Positions 63,699 through 64,000 of a stretch of 64,000 nt of DNA are shown piece by piece. A program made the translations under genes and the position numbers. The notes beneath the pieces are model-generated. The model was not told the DNA's origin. It searched no databases and saw only the letters and a list, made by a program, of their open reading frames with translations. This DNA comes from Notolepis coatsorum (Eukaryota > Chordata > Actinopteri > Aulopiformes > Paralepididae), in the NCBI GenBank assembly GCA_963971535.1, contig OZ020593.1:12515500-12579499 (forward strand), read 5' to 3'. Position 1 is the stretch's first letter; every line of letters begins with the position of its first letter.

Positions 63699-64000
63699 GT
63701 GAGAGGAGCAAACCCACAAGTCCCTGTCACGAGGAAGAAAGGCTGGCCGAAGGGCAAGAGCCGCAAGCCCCTGCTGCCCTGGAACCAAAGTGCAGGAAGG
63801 AACCCTGGCAGCGGGACCAACCAGTCGGCTGCAGAAAGTCAGATCAAGAGGAAGCCTGGCCAGCAAACCCCGGAGCTGGTATCTGATGGGATATTGTGAG
63901 GACAACTGTAGAGGCAGCAAGGTCTGTGAGGAGGACCGTCTTCCCTGCTCCCCCTCCCACCAAGAGTTCCTGGAGTCTCCTATGTGTTATCTGGACACTC
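63699..64000 (+). other. Possible fragment of a host gene, frame-broken
   Basis: The frame from 63699 reads TRKKGWPKGKSRKPLLPWNQ and then IKRKPGQQTPELV, ending at a stop near 63897. After a one-base shift it continues GYCEDNCRGSKVCEEDR and PCSPSHQEFLESPMCYLDT to the window end. The KKGWPKGKSRKP motif reminds me of the basic C-terminal part of MYST acetyltransferases such as KAT6A/B, but I cannot verify this. It could equally be a retrotransposed or decayed copy. It is the only stretch here that does not look like a transposable element. Confidence 0.3.

Overview
This window looks like repeat-dense, intergenic DNA from a ray-finned (teleost) fish. I base that on the fish-type L2 3' ends that finish in TAAATG-like repeats, the CR1/Rex1-like LINE pieces, tRNA-derived SINEs with fish-type tails, BEL/Pao and Ty3/gypsy LTR elements, hAT and PIF/Harbinger-like MITEs, and the abundant GT, GA and ATGT microsatellites and poly-C runs. 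I see no convincing host gene. The only non-mobile coding candidate is a weak, frame-broken basic stretch at the right edge (63699-64000). The species cannot be named from this sequence.

Layout. 1-2986: an interspersed repeat (called R1 here) split by TTAA-flanked, piggyBac-like MITEs, one of them nested inside another. 3027-9225: SINEs carrying hAT, 3-bp-TSD and PIF/Harbinger-like insertions. 9500-19240: LINE fragments and a three-layer nest, in which a CR1/Rex1-like LINE is split by a foldback element that itself contains a BEL/Pao retrotransposon with one intact 2003-codon ORF (12403-18414). 19440-25700: a long-hairpin element, large minisatellites and a partly intact LINE reverse transcriptase (22321-23688). 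25950-35400: LINE 3' halves, SINEs, a second foldback copy and a near-perfect 132-bp hairpin. 35640-42100: one SINE hit twice, by a 1.2-kb inverted-repeat element flanked by a 48-bp duplication and by a 4.6-kb LTR element with two 890-bp LTRs, a 4-bp TSD and no recognisable pol. 42190-46590: gypsy and BEL remnants. 46600-63531: hAT-type MITEs, a third foldback copy, and dense chains of TTAA MITEs from three families.

The most distinctive feature is the set of TTAA MITE families, called A, B and C here. All are about 0.92-0.96 kb, have no transposase ORF, start TTAACAC or TTAACCC, and carry subterminal palindromes of the type CGAG-N4-CTCG. They share TTAA ends in tandem, sit inside each other, and have entered homologous TTAA sites in two family-A copies. 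Uninterrupted copies elsewhere in the window give empty-site evidence. The only ORF long enough to be mobile-element machinery in working form is the BEL/Pao polyprotein; the other coding pieces are truncated or broken. Family names for MITEs and SINEs are my own labels except where a known superfamily is stated.
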